Source of the DNA: Mycolicibacter acidiphilus
GTDB taxonomy: Bacteria > Actinomycetota > Actinomycetes > Mycobacteriales > Mycobacteriaceae
NCBI RefSeq assembly: GCF_018455725.1
Contig: NZ_JAHCLR010000001.1
Coordinates: forward strand, 1 to 64,000
DNA length: 64,000 nt
Direction: 5' to 3'
Under the pieces are notes generated by a model. It searched no databases. It saw only the letters and a program-made list of their open reading frames with translations, and had not been told where the DNA came from. Below, in pieces: positions 57,604 to 64,000 of the stretch. The position numbers and the translations under genes are program-made. The first letter of the stretch is position 1, and every line of letters starts with the position of its first letter.

Positions 57604-58275
57604 ATGTCCGGTGACTACAGCGCCCAGCGTCTGCTGGAACAGATCGGCGGAGTGGCCGGCCTGGTCTACTCCTCGCTGCCGATCGTCGTGTTCGTTCCGG
57701 TCTCCACGGTCTGGGGGCTGCGCGCAGCGATCCTGTCCGCACTGAGTGTCGCCGCGGCGGTGCTGGTCTGGCGGCTGATCCGCCGAGAGTCCACCCAGCC
57801 GGCGTTCTCCGGCTTCTTCGGGGTGGCGGTCTGCGCGCTGATCGCCTACCTGATGGGGGAGTCCAAAGGCTATTTCCTGCTCGGCATCTGGACGTCACTG
57901 GCCTGGGCGGTGGTGTTCGCGGCATCGATGGTGATCCGGCGTCCGGCGGTCGGCTACATCTGGAGCTGGTCGAGCGGCCAGGATCGGAGTTGGCGGGACG
58001 TCCGGGCGGCGGTGTACGCCTACGACCTCGCGACGCTGACCTGGGTGCTGGTGTTCGGCTCGCGGTTCGTCGTGCAGGGCCTGCTGTACAACGCCGACCG
58101 GACCGGCTGGCTCGGGGTGGCGCGCATCGGGATGGGCTGGCCGCTGACGGCGGTGGCGGCGGTGGTGACCTACCTGGCGGTCAAGTACGTGCAGCGCACC
58201 CTGCAGGCCTCGGCCGACGCACCGGTCGACCCCGCATCCGACGAGGTCGCCGAACCGGGGTCAGCGCGTCGGTAG
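57604..58275 (+). CDS. DUF3159 membrane protein (Rv2693c-like)
   Basis: A 223-residue integral membrane protein with about five or six helices: GLVYSSLPIVVFVPVSTVWG, AILSALSVAAAVLVWRLI, FFGVAVCALIAYLMG, FLLGIWTSLAWAVVFAAS, then a further pair (TLTWVLVFGSRFVVQGLL, PLTAVAAVVTYLAVKYV). Function unknown. ATG at 57604. It overlaps the end of the convergent ceoC by 15 bases. Confidence 0.8.
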   Translation: MSGDYSAQRLLEQIGGVAGLVYSSLPIVVFVPVSTVWGLRAAILSALSVAAAVLVWRLIRRESTQPAFSGFFGVAVCALIAYLMGESKGYFLLGIWTSLAWAVVFAASMVIRRPAVGYIWSWSSGQDRSWRDVRAAVYAYDLATLTWVLVFGSRFVVQGLLYNADRTGWLGVARIGMGWPLTAVAAVVTYLAVKYVQRTLQASADAPVDPASDEVAEPGSARR

Positions 58276-58923
58276 CAGCAGTTCGCGCAGCGCGTCCTCG
58301 ACGCCGGCGACCGCGACGAACAGCAGTTCGTCACCGCCCTCCAGCGGTTCGTCGTCCTGCGGCACGATCACCCGCGGTCCGCGCAGGATCGTCACCAGCG
58401 CGGCGTCTTTGGGCAGCGCCAGCTTGCGCACCGGCTTGCCGCCCCACGGCGTGTCGTCGGGCAGTGTGATCTCCAGCAGGTTGGCCTCGCCCTTGCGGAA
58501 CTCCATCAGCCGCACCAGGTCGCCGACCGCGACGGCCTCCTCGACCATGGAGGCCAGCATCCGCGGGGTGGACACCGCCACGTCCACCCCCCAGGCGTCG
58601 GTGAACAGCCATTCGTTGCGCGGATCGTTGACCCGGGCCACCACCCGCGGCACCGCGAACTCCGTCTTGGCCAGCAGCGACAGCACCACGTTGGCCTTGT
58701 CGTCACCGGTCGCGGCGATCACCACGTCGAAGTCCTCGAGCCGCACCGACTCCAGCAGACTCAGCTCGCAGGCGTCCCCGAGGTGCCATTGGGCGGCGGG
58801 GATGGCGTCGAAGTCGATGTGCTCGGGGTTGCGTTCGATCAGGGCGACCTGATGGTTGCTGTCGAGCAGTTCGCGGGCGATGGACCGCCCGACGGCACCG
58901 GCGCCGGCTACCGCGACCTTCAT
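58261..58923 (-). CDS. ceoC: TrkA-like potassium-uptake regulatory subunit
   Basis: A 220-residue cytosolic RCK protein. It has the NAD-binding [18 protein letters not shown] at residue 3, then DVVIAATGDDKANVVLSLLA near 65, and a TrkA_C ligand domain from about residue 140 (GEANLLEITLPDDTPWGGK). It gates K+ uptake with its partner. ATG at 58923 overlaps the ceoB stop by four bases. Confidence 0.88.
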   Translation of the reverse strand: MKVAVAGAGAVGRSIARELLDSNHQVALIERNPEHIDFDAIPAAQWHLGDACELSLLESVRLEDFDVVIAATGDDKANVVLSLLAKTEFAVPRVVARVNDPRNEWLFTDAWGVDVAVSTPRMLASMVEEAVAVGDLVRLMEFRKGEANLLEITLPDDTPWGGKPVRKLALPKDAALVTILRGPRVIVPQDDEPLEGGDELLFVAVAGVEDALRELLLPTR

Positions 58924-59591
58924 TTGTCCAGATCCTCGCTCGGCGGCAGCGCGGCGATCGCTATCGCCTCGCCGACCCGGCCGGACACCGCGATGATGTA
59001 CACCTGATCGCTGGCCTGGATGATCGTCTTCGGTTCGGGCAGCACCCCGGTGCCGAATCGGGTCAGGAACGCCACCCGGGCACCGGTGGCGGTTTCCAGG
59101 TCGGTGACGCGGTGACCGATCCAGCCCTCGTGCAGGATGACCTCGACCACGGCGACGGTGCCGGTGGGGTCCCGCCACTTGGTGATCTCGCCCTCGCGGG
59201 TCAGCGCGTCCAGCAGTCGGTCGGTGGTCCACGGCACGGTGGCGATGGTGGGGATGCCGAGCCGCTCGTAGACCGCGGCGCGCTTGGCGTCGTAGATGCG
59301 GGCCACCACCCGCGACACACCGAAGGTCTCCCGGGCCAGCCGGGCCGCGATGATGTTGGAGTTGTCGCCGGAGGACACCGCCGCGAACGCTCCGGCCTCC
59401 TCGATGCCGGCCCGCAGCAGCACGTCCCGGTCGAAACCCATCCCCAGCACCCGCTCGCCGGTGAATTCCGGGCTGAGCCGGTTGAACGCGGTGCCGTCGC
59501 GGTCGATGATCGCAACCTCATGACCGATCCGGGACAGCCCGTCGGCCACCGAGGCGCCCACCCGGCCGCAGCCCATCACCACTACCCGCAC
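58920..59591 (-). CDS. ceoB: TrkA-like potassium-uptake regulatory subunit
   Basis: A 223-residue protein of the same family as CeoC: VVMGCGRVGASVADGL at residue 4 (NAD loop), AFAAVSSGDNSNIIAARLA near 68, and a C-terminal TrkA_C domain (GHRVTDLETATGARVAFLTR). GTG start at 59591. The pair is conserved in mycobacteria, but no Trk/Ktr channel gene is seen in the window. The APC permease divergent from it is not a typical K+ channel but could be a K+ transporter of the KUP/APC fold (inference). Confidence 0.88.
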   Translation of the reverse strand: MRVVVMGCGRVGASVADGLSRIGHEVAIIDRDGTAFNRLSPEFTGERVLGMGFDRDVLLRAGIEEAGAFAAVSSGDNSNIIAARLARETFGVSRVVARIYDAKRAAVYERLGIPTIATVPWTTDRLLDALTREGEITKWRDPTGTVAVVEVILHEGWIGHRVTDLETATGARVAFLTRFGTGVLPEPKTIIQASDQVYIIAVSGRVGEAIAIAALPPSEDLDK

Positions 59592-59673
59592 GTTGAGGTT
59601 CCCTTCGACCGGCGTCGTGCTCGTCTTCGGTGCACGCTACCGCCAACGCCGGTTGGGCTTACCCTTGGCTCTC

Positions 59674-61671
59674 GTGTCGAAACTTTCCACCGCTGCGCGG
59701 CGGCTCGTCCTGGGCCGGCCGTTTCGCAGCGATCGGCTGAGCCACACCCTGCTGCCGAAACGGATCGCGCTGCCGGTGTTCGCCTCCGACGCACTGTCCT
59801 CGGTGGCCTACGGGCCGGAGGAGATCTTTCTGGTCCTGTCGGTGGCGGGGATCGCGGCCTACCGGCTGACACCCTGGGTCGGCGTCGCGGTGGCGTTCGT
59901 GTTCGTCACCGTGGTGGCCAGCTACCGGCAGAACGTGCACGCCTACCCATCGGGCGGCGGCGACTACGAGGTGGTCACCACCAACCTCGGTTCCACCGCG
60001 GGGCTGACCGTGGCCAGCGCGCTGATGGTGGATTACGTGCTCACGGTTGCGGTTTCGATCTCGTCGGGGATCGCCAACATCGGCTCGGCGGTGCCGTTCA
60101 TCTCCGCGCACAAGGTGGTGTTCGCGGTCGGCACCGTCATCGTCGTCGCCGCCATCAACCTGCGCGGCATCCGGGAGTCCGGCACGGCGTTCGCGTTCCC
60201 GACGTACGCGTTCATGGTCGGCATCTACATCATGCTGGGCTGGGGGCTGTTCCAGATCTTCGTGCTGGGCCATCCGCTGCGCGCGGAGTCGGCGGAGTTC
60301 AAGATCTCCTCGACCAACGGCGAACTGGTCGGCTTCGCACTGGTGTTCCTGGTGGCCCGATCGTTCTCCTCGGGCTGTGCGGCGCTGACCGGGGTGGAGG
60401 CGATCAGCAACGGCGTTCCGGCGTTTCGCAAACCGAAGTCGAAGAACGCCGCCACCACGCTGCTGATGCTCGGGGTGATCGCGGTGACGCTGATGATGGG
60501 GATCATCGTGCTGGCCCGGCAGACCGGGGTGAAGATGGCCGCCCGCCCGGCCGACCAGCTGATCGGCGCCCCGGCCGACTACGACCAGAAGACACTGCTG
60601 GCGCAGCTGGCCGAGACGGTGTTCCACGGGTTTCCGCCCGGCCTGTGGCTGATCGCCGGGGTGACCGCGCTGATCCTGGCGTTGGCCGCCAACACCGCGT
60701 TCAACGGCTTCCCGGTGCTCGGATCGATTCTGGCCCAGGACTCGTATCTGCCGCGCCAGTTGCACACCCGTGGTGATCGGCTGGCGTTCTCCAACGGCAT
60801 CGTGTTCCTGGCGGTGGTGGCGATCGCGTTCATCGTGGCGTTCCGCGCCGAGGTCACCGCGCTGATCCAGCTCTACATCGTCGGGGTGTTCGTCTCGTTC
60901 ACGCTGAGTCAGATCGGCATGGTGCGGCACTGGAACCGGTTGCTGCGCACCGAAACCGACCGGGCGGCGCGGATCACGATGATGCGCTCCCGGGCGGTCA
61001 ACACCGTCGGGTTCATCTGCACCGGGACCGTGCTGATCGTGGTGATCGTCACCAAGTTCCTGCTCGGCGCGTGGATCGCGATCGTGGCGATGGGAGCGCT
61101 GTTCGCCCTGATGAAGCTGATCCGCCGGCACTACGACGCGGTCACCCGCGAGTTGGACGAGCAGTCCGCGGCGGAGGAGGACCAGATGGTGCTGCCCAGC
61201 CGCAACCATGCGGTGATCCTGGTGTCCAAGCTGCACCTGCCGACCCGGCGCGCGCTGGCCTACGCGCGGGCGACCCGGCCGGACTCCCTGGAGGCGATCA
61301 CTGTCAGCGTCGACGATGCCGAGACCCGAACCCTGGTCCGGGAATGGGAGGACAGCGATATCACGGTGCCGCTGAAGGTGATCGCCTCCCCGTACCGGGA
61401 GGTCACCCGGCCGGTACTGGACTACGTCAAACGGATCAGCAAGGAGTCGCCGCGAGCCGTGGTGACCGTCTACATCCCCGAATACGTGGTGGGTCACTGG
61501 TGGGAGCAGTTGCTGCACAACCAGAGTGCGCTGCGTCTGAAGACCCGGCTGCTGTTCATGCCCGGGGTGATGGTGACTTCGGTTCCGTGGCAGCTCAATT
61601 CGGCAGAGCGGCGCAAGGTGCTGGCACCGCACCATGCGCCTGGCGACACACGACGGGGATTCATGGAATGA
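59674..61671 (+). CDS. APC-superfamily permease (Rv2690c-like)
   Basis: A 665-residue integral membrane protein. About 12 helices over residues 20-490 begin with LPVFASDALSSVAYGPEEIF (an APC unwound-helix motif). GGDYEVVTTNLGSTAGL near 95 and TGVEAISNGVPAF near 239 are further APC signatures. The C-terminal 170 residues are cytosolic and resemble a universal-stress-type domain (VILVSKLHLPTRRALAYARA). Members of this group include KimA-type potassium importers, which would fit the divergent TrkA-like pair; amino-acid import is the alternative. GTG at 59674, 82 bp from ceoB. Confidence 0.82.
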   Translation: MSKLSTAARRLVLGRPFRSDRLSHTLLPKRIALPVFASDALSSVAYGPEEIFLVLSVAGIAAYRLTPWVGVAVAFVFVTVVASYRQNVHAYPSGGGDYEVVTTNLGSTAGLTVASALMVDYVLTVAVSISSGIANIGSAVPFISAHKVVFAVGTVIVVAAINLRGIRESGTAFAFPTYAFMVGIYIMLGWGLFQIFVLGHPLRAESAEFKISSTNGELVGFALVFLVARSFSSGCAALTGVEAISNGVPAFRKPKSKNAATTLLMLGVIAVTLMMGIIVLARQTGVKMAARPADQLIGAPADYDQKTLLAQLAETVFHGFPPGLWLIAGVTALILALAANTAFNGFPVLGSILAQDSYLPRQLHTRGDRLAFSNGIVFLAVVAIAFIVAFRAEVTALIQLYIVGVFVSFTLSQIGMVRHWNRLLRTETDRAARITMMRSRAVNTVGFICTGTVLIVVIVTKFLLGAWIAIVAMGALFALMKLIRRHYDAVTRELDEQSAAEEDQMVLPSRNHAVILVSKLHLPTRRALAYARATRPDSLEAITVSVDDAETRTLVREWEDSDITVPLKVIASPYREVTRPVLDYVKRISKESPRAVVTVYIPEYVVGHWWEQLLHNQSALRLKTRLLFMPGVMVTSVPWQLNSAERRKVLAPHHAPGDTRRGFME

Positions 61672-62834
61672 CCGAACTGATTCTGGACGTCGGCCCGCCC
61701 GCCAACGGCGGCAGCTGCATCGCCCGGCATGACGGCCGGGTGGTGTTCGTGCGCTACGCGCTGCCCGGGGAGCGGGTACGGGCCCGGGTGACCGCGCAGC
61801 GCGACTCCTACTGGCAGGCGGAGTGCGTCGAGGTGCTCACCGCCTCGGCGGACCGGGTGGATTCACTGTGCCCGATCGCCGGGGTCGACGGCGCGGGCTG
61901 CTGCGATCTGGCGTTCGCCGACCCGGCTGCGGCGCGCGCTTTGAAGGGTGAGGTGGTGGCCAATCAGCTTGCCCGGCTGGGGGATTTCGCCTGGGAGGGT
62001 GCGGCCGAGCCGCTGCCCGACGGTGGTGCCACCGGTTGGCGCAGCCGGATCCGGCTGGACGTCGGCGCTGACGGGCGGGCCGGGTTCCATCGCTACCATT
62101 CCGACGCGCTGGTCACCGACCTGAGCTGCGGGCAGTTGCCGACCGGGATGACCAAGGGGCTGCCCGAGGAGTTCCGGGCCGGCGACCACGTGCACGTGGT
62201 GCTCGACGACGACGGCGTGCGCCACGTGGTGAGCACCGGGCGGGAACACCGGCCCTACATCGTCGAGGGCGACTACCACGCCACCCAGTGGGTCAACCGG
62301 CGGCGCTGGCAGATTCCGGTGACCGCGTTCTGGCAGGCGCACCGCGGTGCGGCCGCGTTCTACAGCGATCTGGTGACCGAGTGGGCCGCAGTGGAGTCCG
62401 GCGGGACCGCGTGGGACCTCTACGGCGGCGCCGGGGTGTTCGCCGCGGCGCTGGCGGCGGCGGTGGGGGAGTCCGGTCGGGTGCTGACCGCCGACACCTC
62501 ACGGGCCGCTTCCGGTGCGGCGCGAGTGGCGCTGGCCGATCTGCCGCAGGTGAAGGTGGTGACCGACTCGGTGCGCCGGGTGCTGGCCGCGCAGTCCGGC
62601 GCCGCCGACGTGGCGGTGCTGGACCCGCCGCGCACCGGCGCCGGCCGCGACGTGATCGAGGCGCTCGGCAGTGCCGAGGTGCCGCGAGTGGTGCACATCG
62701 GTTGCGAGGCAGCGTCGTTCGCGCGCGACATCGGGCTGTACCGGCGGCAGGGCTACACCGTCGAGGCGATCCGGGTGTTCGACGCGTTCCCGCTCACCCA
62801 CCACGTGGAGTGCGTGGCACTGCTGACGCGGTAG
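61668..62834 (+). CDS. Class I SAM-dependent RNA methyltransferase (TrmA/RlmD-type)
   Basis: A 388-residue RNA m5U methyltransferase. A TRAM-like N-terminus is present (VFVRYALPGERVRARV near residue 26). The Cys cluster CPIAGVDGAGCCDLAF near residue 67 could bind iron-sulfur. The SAM fold has WDLYGGAGVFAAAL near 250 and VLDPPRTGAG near 318. The catalytic Cys is in HIGCEAASFARD near 344. ATG at 61668 overlaps the permease stop by four bases. Target RNA unknown. The expected SCNP active-site context is replaced by GCEA, a group variation. Confidence 0.87.
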   Translation: MTELILDVGPPANGGSCIARHDGRVVFVRYALPGERVRARVTAQRDSYWQAECVEVLTASADRVDSLCPIAGVDGAGCCDLAFADPAAARALKGEVVANQLARLGDFAWEGAAEPLPDGGATGWRSRIRLDVGADGRAGFHRYHSDALVTDLSCGQLPTGMTKGLPEEFRAGDHVHVVLDDDGVRHVVSTGREHRPYIVEGDYHATQWVNRRRWQIPVTAFWQAHRGAAAFYSDLVTEWAAVESGGTAWDLYGGAGVFAAALAAAVGESGRVLTADTSRAASGAARVALADLPQVKVVTDSVRRVLAAQSGAADVAVLDPPRTGAGRDVIEALGSAEVPRVVHIGCEAASFARDIGLYRRQGYTVEAIRVFDAFPLTHHVECVALLTR

Positions 62835-62867
62835 GCGCTCCACACTCCGCCGACGTGCCGACGGCCG

Positions 62868-63125
62868 TCAGTAGTGGTAGCGCGCCTGCAGCACGACGAT
62901 CGGCTCGTCGGTAACCAGGTAGACGAGGCGGTGTTCGTCGGTGATTCGCCGTGACCAGGTTCCCGGCAGGGAATGCCTCAGAGGTTCGGGCTTCCCGATT
63001 CCGACGAACGGATCGCGCTGAATCTCGGAGAGCAGTCGGAGTATCCGCTTGGCCGTCGTCCGATCATTCAGGAGCCAGTGGGTGACGTCTTCCCAACCCT
63101 GTGCGTGGAAGGCGAGTCGCCTCAC
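62868..63125 (-). CDS. relK: YoeB-type toxin
   Basis: An 85-residue ribosome-dependent mRNA interferase of the YoeB family, close to M. tuberculosis RelK (Rv3358). [18 protein letters not shown] starts the protein and [13 protein letters not shown] is near residue 38. The catalytic region [15 protein letters not shown] holds the Arg and His near 53-60, and it ends ARYHY. GTG at 63125 overlaps the antitoxin stop by four bases. All conserved residues are present. The gene is at a different locus from M. tuberculosis relJK. Confidence 0.93.
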   Translation of the reverse strand: MRRLAFHAQGWEDVTHWLLNDRTTAKRILRLLSEIQRDPFVGIGKPEPLRHSLPGTWSRRITDEHRLVYLVTDEPIVVLQARYHY

Positions 63126-63394
63126 TCTGGGTCGACCATCGCCTGGAGTTCTGAAAGCGTGTGTTCGATGAGGTTGCGGTCGGCAAGCGCGTCGGTGTAC
63201 GCCGTGAGCAGGCGACGTGCGTTCGCCGGGGCGCGGAGCAGATGGGCGGTCTCCTGCAGTGCCGCGTAATCGTCGGCCGAGATCAGGACGGCGTTGCCGC
63301 GCCGGGAGACGATCTCGACCGCAATGCGGTCGTCGTTGACCTGCTCGATGAGGGGAAAGAGGTTTCGACGAGCTTCGCTGGCAGTGATCGACAC
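63122..63394 (-). CDS. relJ: YefM-type antitoxin
   Basis: A 90-residue Phd/YefM antitoxin (RelJ, Rv3357-like). [19 protein letters not shown] starts the DNA-binding part, then [15 protein letters not shown] near residue 39. The C-terminus is the flexible toxin-neutralising part. GTG at 63394 has GGAG six bases before it and gives the M. tuberculosis length; a TTG four codons earlier is rejected. Two GGTACCAT repeats upstream are the probable autoregulation operator. Confidence 0.93.
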   Translation of the reverse strand: MSITASEARRNLFPLIEQVNDDRIAVEIVSRRGNAVLISADDYAALQETAHLLRAPANARRLLTAYTDALADRNLIEHTLSELQAMVDPE

Positions 63395-63414
63395 CGACGG
63401 CTCCAATCCTTAAG

Positions 63415-63436
63415 TGGTACCATCTCACGGTACCAT
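63415..63436. promoter_or_regulatory. Operator repeats of the relJK pair
   Basis: GGTACCAT occurs twice as a direct repeat, 63416-63423 and 63429-63436, 13 bases apart, each containing the palindrome GGTACC. They lie 20-40 bp before the antitoxin start. YefM-YoeB complexes bind paired palindromes, so this is probably the autorepression site. The match is direct; the binding is inferred. Confidence 0.75.
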
Positions 63437-63471
63437 CGACGGGAAGCTGTCGTCATCATCGTCGCCGCAGA

Positions 63472-64000
63472 TCAGCCCAGCACGAAATACCGCAGCCACA
63501 GATACACCGCCGACAGTGCCACCGACACCGTCGTCACCACGATGCCCTTACGGGTGAACTCCCAGAACGAGATCGGATTGCCGGCGCGGCGGGCGATCCC
63601 GAGCATCACCACGTTCGCCGACGCCCCGACCGCGGTCAGGTTCCCGCCGAAGTCCGCACCTAGCGCCAGCGCCCACCACAGCGTGTCCGGGTGGTGCTGG
63701 CCGGGGATCGACGCGGAGAGTTCCGCCACGATCGGCGTCATCGTCGCCACGTAGGGGATGTTGTCGATGATCCCCGACACCGGCGCGGACGCCCCGAGGA
63801 TCGCCATCGTCGCCAGCAGCGCGTTACCGCCGGTGGCCTCGGTGGCCGCCTTCGCCAGGTCGGCGATGACCCCGGTCTTGACCAGCGCGCCGACCATGAT
63901 GAACAGCCCGGCGAAGAACAGCAGCGTCTCCCACTCCACCCCGGACAGGTAATCGGAGCGCTCCAACCGTGAGATCACGATCAGCAGCCCGGCGCCGAGG
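63472..64000 (-). CDS. ArsA/ArsB-family ion transporter, 3' part only
   Basis: The C-terminal 175 residues of a large membrane transporter. The frame is open to the window edge, so the start is outside. Helices include [40 protein letters not shown] and [15 protein letters not shown], with the [18 protein letters not shown] re-entrant motif ([10 protein letters not shown]) of the ion-transporter/ArsB-P group. Synteny places it at Rv2685-Rv2684 (arsB1/arsA) in M. tuberculosis. The ion carried is unclear. Confidence 0.85.
   Translation of the reverse strand, partial: LGAGLLIVISRLERSDYLSGVEWETLLFFAGLFIMVGALVKTGVIADLAKAATEATGGNALLATMAILGASAPVSGIIDNIPYVATMTPIVAELSASIPGQHHPDTLWWALALGADFGGNLTAVGASANVVMLGIARRAGNPISFWEFTRKGIVVTTVSVALSAVYLWLRYFVLG

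Noticed and set aside
59659-61635. 658-codon open frame on the minus strand across the APC permease
   Set aside because: Antisense of a real permease with all expected helices. His/Arg/Gln-rich composition is a known shadow pattern.
63395-63406. TTG at 63406 as start of the YefM antitoxin
   Set aside because: The GTG at 63394 has the better ribosome-binding site spacing and family length.

Overview
The window is a chromosomal segment of a mycobacterium outside the M. tuberculosis complex. Third codon positions are strongly G or C, GTG starts are frequent, and gene order follows (recalled from memory) the M. tuberculosis block from dapA (Rv2753c) to the arsA/arsB1 region (Rv2685-Rv2684). Family-specific markers include ClgR-PspA-PspM, EphG, RecX, IdeR, SigA, SigB, Cei and the LexA/LysM divergent pair. 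Gluconate-like gluABCD amino-acid transport genes beside miaB, and the absence of PE_PGRS47 and of the sthA and suhB homologues, suggest an environmental or rapid-growing lineage (inference). No tRNA, rRNA, CRISPR array or insertion sequence was seen. No gap between genes exceeds 300 bases.

Layout. 0.1-3.9 kb: lysine/peptidoglycan precursor gene dapA overlapping RNase J, then a methyltransferase and a small monooxygenase. 4.0-9.7 kb: ftsK, then a two-gene insertion relative to M. tuberculosis (a WS/DGAT-like protein with a degenerate catalytic motif and a DUF421 membrane protein), then argA and pgsA. 9.75-12 kb: the envelope-stress operon clgR-pspA-pspM with a candidate SigE promoter. 12-16 kb: ephG, a glycosyltransferase-like protein, DUF3046, and a divergent TetR/DUF2236 pair sharing a perfect inverted repeat. 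16-18.6 kb: recA, interrupted by an intein at the M. leprae site, with recX overlapping it.

18.7-20.4 kb is the most unusual stretch: an intact MbcA-like antitoxin followed by the 5' half of its RES toxin, fused head-on to the 5' end of an SNF2-type (DrmD-like) helicase, with a small zinc-ribbon gene upstream of that. It looks like the scar of a deleted defence or toxin-antitoxin island. 20.4-33 kb: gluABCD, miaB, a DUF349 protein, a tandem pair of DMT-type transporters (the first frameshifted), a LigB-like protein, miaA, dapF and hflX. 33-41.7 kb: vapBC, a DEAD-box helicase, fadE20, an LGFP-repeat envelope protein, a cluster of redox-type genes around a cysteine-rich regulator and a folE paralogue, closed by a near-perfect bidirectional terminator.

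41.7-48.4 kb is the regulatory core: lexA divergent from a LysM septation gene with SOS and PafBC-type promoter motifs, nrdR, a nitrobindin, a PAC2 protein, DUF4192, ideR and sigB (with a SigE-type promoter). 48.5-59.6 kb: small conserved actinobacterial proteins, sigA, ppgK, cei, dut, DUF3710, and the potassium-sensor pair ceoB/ceoC. 59.6-64 kb: an APC permease overlapping an RNA methyltransferase, a YefM-YoeB toxin-antitoxin pair with repeated operator palindromes, and the 3' part of an ArsA/ArsB-family transporter that runs off the window.

Together the segment carries DNA repair and its control (recA, recX, lexA, LysM gene), primary and general stress sigma factors, iron control, cell-envelope stress, tRNA modification (miaA, miaB) and lysine biosynthesis (dapA, dapF). 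Three toxin-antitoxin loci (one broken) sit at the junctions between conserved blocks.
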